Positions 6,461 through 8,252 of a stretch of DNA of 8,252 nucleotides are shown one piece after another. Source of the stretch: Thermacetogenium sp. UBA4966 (GTDB lineage Bacteria > Bacillota > DSM-12270 > Thermacetogeniales > Thermacetogeniaceae); assembly GCA_002397275.1 (NCBI GenBank), contig DHAA01000124.1, positions 1-8,252 of the forward strand, read 5' to 3'. Under the pieces are notes generated by a model. It was not told where the DNA came from. It made no database searches and saw only the letters and a list, made by a program, of their open reading frames with translations. The stretch's first letter is position 1; each line of letters begins with the position of its first letter. Made by a program: the position numbers and the translations under genes.

Positions 6461-6772
6461 CTATACCCTGACAGCGGTGCCGCTGACCGTGACCATCAGC
6501 ATACCCTCCCGGACCACCTCGTAGTCCAGGTCGATGCCGATAATGGCGTTAGCTCCCAACTGCCTGGCATCATCGGCCATTTCCCGCAGCGCCACCCGTC
6601 GGGCATCCGTCAGCTTGGCTTCGTATGCCCCGGAGCGGCCGCCCACTATATCTGTTACGGTGGCGAATAAATCCCGCACAATATTGGCGCCCATGATGGC
6701 CTCGCCGGTGACGATGCCCAGGTATTCCTGGACCGGCTTCCCCTCGATGAGAGGTGTCGTTGTCATAATCAT
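6461..6772 (-). CDS. YbjQ/UPF0145 family protein
   Basis: Complete 103-residue member of the YbjQ family (PF01906), once labelled a putative heavy-metal-binding domain. Members form pentameric rings and their function is unknown. The signature run is clear: LGIVTGEAIMGANIVRDLFA (18-37), GGRSGAYEAKLTDARRVAL (44-62), LGANAIIGIDLDYEVV (72-87) and MLMVTVSGTAV (91-101). The start at 6772 has AAAGGAGG 8 bases upstream; Met3 would be poorly placed. No cysteine or histidine is present, so metal binding through such ligands is unlikely here. It is first in a probable two-gene unit with recD2. The upstream gap 6773-6898 on the minus strand should hold its promoter; TTGGCG (6846-6841) and TATAGT (6826-6821) are near-consensus hexamers, but only 14 bp apart. 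Confidence 0.9.
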   Translation of the reverse strand: MIMTTTPLIEGKPVQEYLGIVTGEAIMGANIVRDLFATVTDIVGGRSGAYEAKLTDARRVALREMADDARQLGANAIIGIDLDYEVVREGMLMVTVSGTAVRV

Positions 6773-6898
6773 CTGTTTAGCCTCCTTTGTTTACTATGAG
6801 CAGCAGCCGATTTGGACCTAACTATATATTTGATCATTTTCGCCAAACACCCTTAATATCCTCTCCAAATGCCGGGGTTTTCTCCGCATACCTGAGTG

Positions 6899-6940
6899 AA
6901 AAATGCCCTACTCCACCTGGCGGCAGAGGGGGCATTTTCA
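6899..6940 (-). terminator. Rho-independent terminator after the Asp23 gene
   Basis: A 9-bp perfect stem, AAAATGCCC (6900-6908) with GGGCATTTT (6930-6938), extended by a U:G-type pair, closes a 21-base loop. On the minus strand the stem is followed by a short T-run (CATTTTTCAC), fitting termination of the Asp23 unit that ends at 6959. The plus-strand side also has T-rich sequence after the stem, so it may work both ways. Confidence 0.8.
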
Positions 6941-6958
6941 TTTTTCATGCTGATTTTA

Positions 6959-7357
6959 TTATCCTTCTTCTTTCTCCTCGGGCTTCTCTTCTGCAATCTG
7001 CTCAGACTTGACAATCTTTTCGATTTCGATGTCTACTTTTTCAACGGAATACCCTGTGAGGGTTTCTATTTCACTGATTATCTTCTCTCTGGCCTTCCTC
7101 GCCACTTCGGGAATGTTTACTCCATAAAAAACGCTGAGCTTTACATCAAGGGAAAGTGTACCGAAACCATTGTCAGGTCCTGTGCCTTCGGATTTCTTCA
7201 CGTTGATCTGCGGGGCAAACCTTTCGGTGAAAACCCGGGTAAGGCCCTGCAGGGCGCCTTTCTTCTCCTGTCGAAAGACATCCTCCACCTTTTGCATAGC
7301 CTCTCTGGCTATCTCAACAAATACGGAATCATTAATTGTGGTTTTTCCTTTCTCCAT
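6959..7357 (-). CDS. Asp23/Gls24 family envelope stress protein
   Basis: 132-residue member of the Asp23/Gls24 (DUF322) family, small cytoplasmic proteins that sit at the membrane and respond to alkaline or cell-envelope stress in Firmicutes. The core pattern is visible: INDSVFVEIAREAMQKVEDV at about 8-27, LSLDVKLSVFYGVNIPEVAR at 68-87 and KIISEIETLTGYSVEKVDIEIEKI at 92-115. A strongly acidic tail rich in Glu follows (EEKPEEKEEG). An upstream in-frame GTG (7366) overlaps the ribosome binding site, so I chose ATG 7357, with GGAGG about 10 bases upstream. The small membrane protein gene lies just upstream on the same strand (102 bp away) and the hairpin at 6899-6940 ends the unit. In Staphylococcus, Asp23 is tethered by the membrane protein AmaP, which gives the neighbour here possible meaning. 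Confidence 0.87.
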   Translation of the reverse strand: MEKGKTTINDSVFVEIAREAMQKVEDVFRQEKKGALQGLTRVFTERFAPQINVKKSEGTGPDNGFGTLSLDVKLSVFYGVNIPEVARKAREKIISEIETLTGYSVEKVDIEIEKIVKSEQIAEEKPEEKEEG

Positions 7358-7459
7358 GATCTTCACCTCCTAAATTTTACTACAAACATCCTCTTTGACG
7401 CTATTCTGCATTTTTAGTAAGATTCCTTCTTATGTAGAAATAATTTTGTCCATCTCCTT

Positions 7460-7603
7460 CTATTTTTGTCTTCTCAGCTTTTCCCACAGATCTTGAAAGA
7501 TGCCCACGAAATCTATGCCATGTTGGGCTATTATATTCGTGATTATTCTTATAGCCATAAAAATTAATAGAAATAATAGGATGGCTTTTAAAACGAAGTC
7601 CAT
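7460..7603 (-). CDS. Small single-pass membrane protein upstream of Asp23 (47 aa)
   Basis: A short frame starting MDFVLKAILLFLLIFMAIRI. The first ~28 residues form one clear transmembrane helix. A short stretch (AQHGIDFVGIFQDLW) follows, and the tail is basic (EKLRRQK). The ATG is preceded by AAGGAGAG about 10 bases upstream. It lies directly before the Asp23 gene on the same strand with no terminator between, so co-transcription is likely. Function is not known from homology. By analogy with AmaP, which anchors Asp23 to the membrane in staphylococci, it may tether the acidic-tailed Asp23 protein. A longer overlapping frame (7401-7646) exists, but it starts at TTG without a ribosome binding site and looks unlike a protein, so I prefer this one. 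Confidence 0.62.
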   Translation of the reverse strand: MDFVLKAILLFLLIFMAIRIITNIIAQHGIDFVGIFQDLWEKLRRQK

Positions 7604-7826
7604 GATCTTCAATCTCTCCTTCTATGAATATAAACTTTTGAGGCAATCAGAATAATAAACGAGGGTTTTGAACTGCTATGGATGGATTTATTGATGATCA
7701 CATTGTGAGGATAGTTCAGGGAGAAAAAGTAATTCCCCCTGGACTGCAATTCTTTCTGAATGTTAAGTATTAGCCATAATATTCATATTACCCCTACCTA
7801 AAGATTAGCCTGCCGCACGCCTGGTG

Positions 7827-8252
7827 TCAAACGGTATTTTGGTTGTAGCGCACCATCGTCTGAATATTGAGCAGCGGGGTGGTAATAGGCAAACCGCAGG
7901 CAGGCGCCAGTATGTCTATTCCATTTTGTAAGGCAAATTTCACCAAAGTTACAATCTTTTCAGGAGGCATAGTCCACAGCGCATGGGTGTTCACATTGCC
8001 CATCAGCGCTCTGTCCGGCATATGCTCTTTTATTTCTCTAATTGGTACCATAGCGTCAAAACTGAACACATCACAATGAATTTGCGGAAGGGCATGGTAA
8101 ACGCTCCTTAGATGCCCGCATATGTGAACCATTTTCACGGAAGCATCTAAAGCGTCCAGAACCTTATTGATATATTTTACAGCGTACCGCTCAAAATGTT
8201 TCGGGCCAAGGATTTCCCCTGTGCCGCTAGGTTCGGAAATGCATACGGCATC
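7827..8252 (-). CDS. UroD-family protein, corrinoid methyltransferase (MtaA/MtbA-like) type, N-terminus outside window
   Basis: C-terminal 141 residues of a uroporphyrinogen-decarboxylase-fold protein; the frame is open to the right edge. It resembles the branch that moves methyl groups between corrinoid proteins and coenzyme M or folate rather than true heme-pathway HemE. The reason is the zinc-ligand pattern His-X-Cys in MVHICGHL (visible residues 43 and 45) followed by a distant Cys in LAPACGLP (119). Other family blocks are ISEPSGTGEILGPKHF (5-20), MGNVNTHALWTMPPEKI (84-100) and the TTPLLNIQTMVRY ending (124-136). HemE lacks these cysteines. Substrate and cofactor cannot be told from this part. 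If a methyltransferase, a corrinoid protein and a substrate-specific MtaB/MttB-type partner would be expected in the operon to the right, outside the window. Confidence 0.85.
   Translation of the reverse strand, partial: DAVCISEPSGTGEILGPKHFERYAVKYINKVLDALDASVKMVHICGHLRSVYHALPQIHCDVFSFDAMVPIREIKEHMPDRALMGNVNTHALWTMPPEKIVTLVKFALQNGIDILAPACGLPITTPLLNIQTMVRYNQNTV

Noticed and set aside
6896..7417. 173-residue hydrophobic plus-strand frame
   Set aside because: It runs antisense to the Asp23 gene and across its terminator; its Phe/Leu richness comes from reading Lys/Glu codons backwards.
7401..7646. 81-residue minus-strand frame upstream of Asp23
   Set aside because: It opens at TTG without a ribosome binding site, has no recognisable domain or helix, and overlaps the better-supported 47-residue membrane protein in another frame.
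7678..7773. 31-codon plus-strand frame (MDGFIDDHIVRIVQGEKVIP...)
   Set aside because: The only upstream purine run is weak and too far away, no family is recognised, and it lies in a spacer between minus-strand genes.

Overview
The window looks like ordinary chromosome from a low-to-mid GC, Gram-positive-type anaerobe, most likely a clostridial (Peptococcaceae-like) Firmicute. The reasons are a Firmicute-style LexA, a RecD2 helicase, an Asp23/Gls24 protein, a VanZ-like protein, strong GGAGG-type ribosome binding sites, a methyltransferase-type UroD-family protein and a site closely resembling the Firmicute dif sequence. The genus assignment is inference.

Layout from left to right. Positions 1-539 (minus) hold the first 179 codons of lexA, which runs off the left edge. 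Its leader (570-626) has an extended -10 promoter followed by overlapping inverted repeats, part of which is a 26-bp strictly alternating purine-pyrimidine run. An EamA/DMT-family transporter follows at 702-1610 (minus). Positions 1611-2292 contain no intact gene but are the most informative non-coding part. They hold a dif-like XerC/XerD site (1731-1758), an 11-bp tandem repeat, and the wreck of a toxin-antitoxin locus: a frameshifted addiction-module antitoxin and the last codons of a RelE/ParE-type toxin (1854-2145, minus).

Next come a LUD-domain (lactate-utilisation-like) protein (2293-2931, plus), a VanZ-like membrane protein (3014-3607, minus) and, divergently, a small two-helix bacterial-PH-domain protein (3824-4228, plus). 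On the minus strand follow recD2 (4267-6411) and, just upstream of it, a YbjQ/UPF0145 protein (6461-6772), probably one transcription unit. A hairpin terminator (6899-6940) ends the next unit upstream. That unit consists of an Asp23/Gls24 protein (6959-7357) preceded by a 47-codon single-pass membrane protein (7460-7603) that does not appear in a scan for longer ORFs. The right edge (7827-8252, minus) is the C-terminal part of a UroD-family corrinoid-type methyltransferase.

Working together: lexA and recD2 both belong to DNA damage and repair. The small membrane protein plus Asp23 form a plausible envelope-stress pair. The dif-like site, if it is the chromosomal one, would place the window at the replication terminus. 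I found no CRISPR array, rRNA or tRNA gene, intact insertion sequence or obvious defence system.
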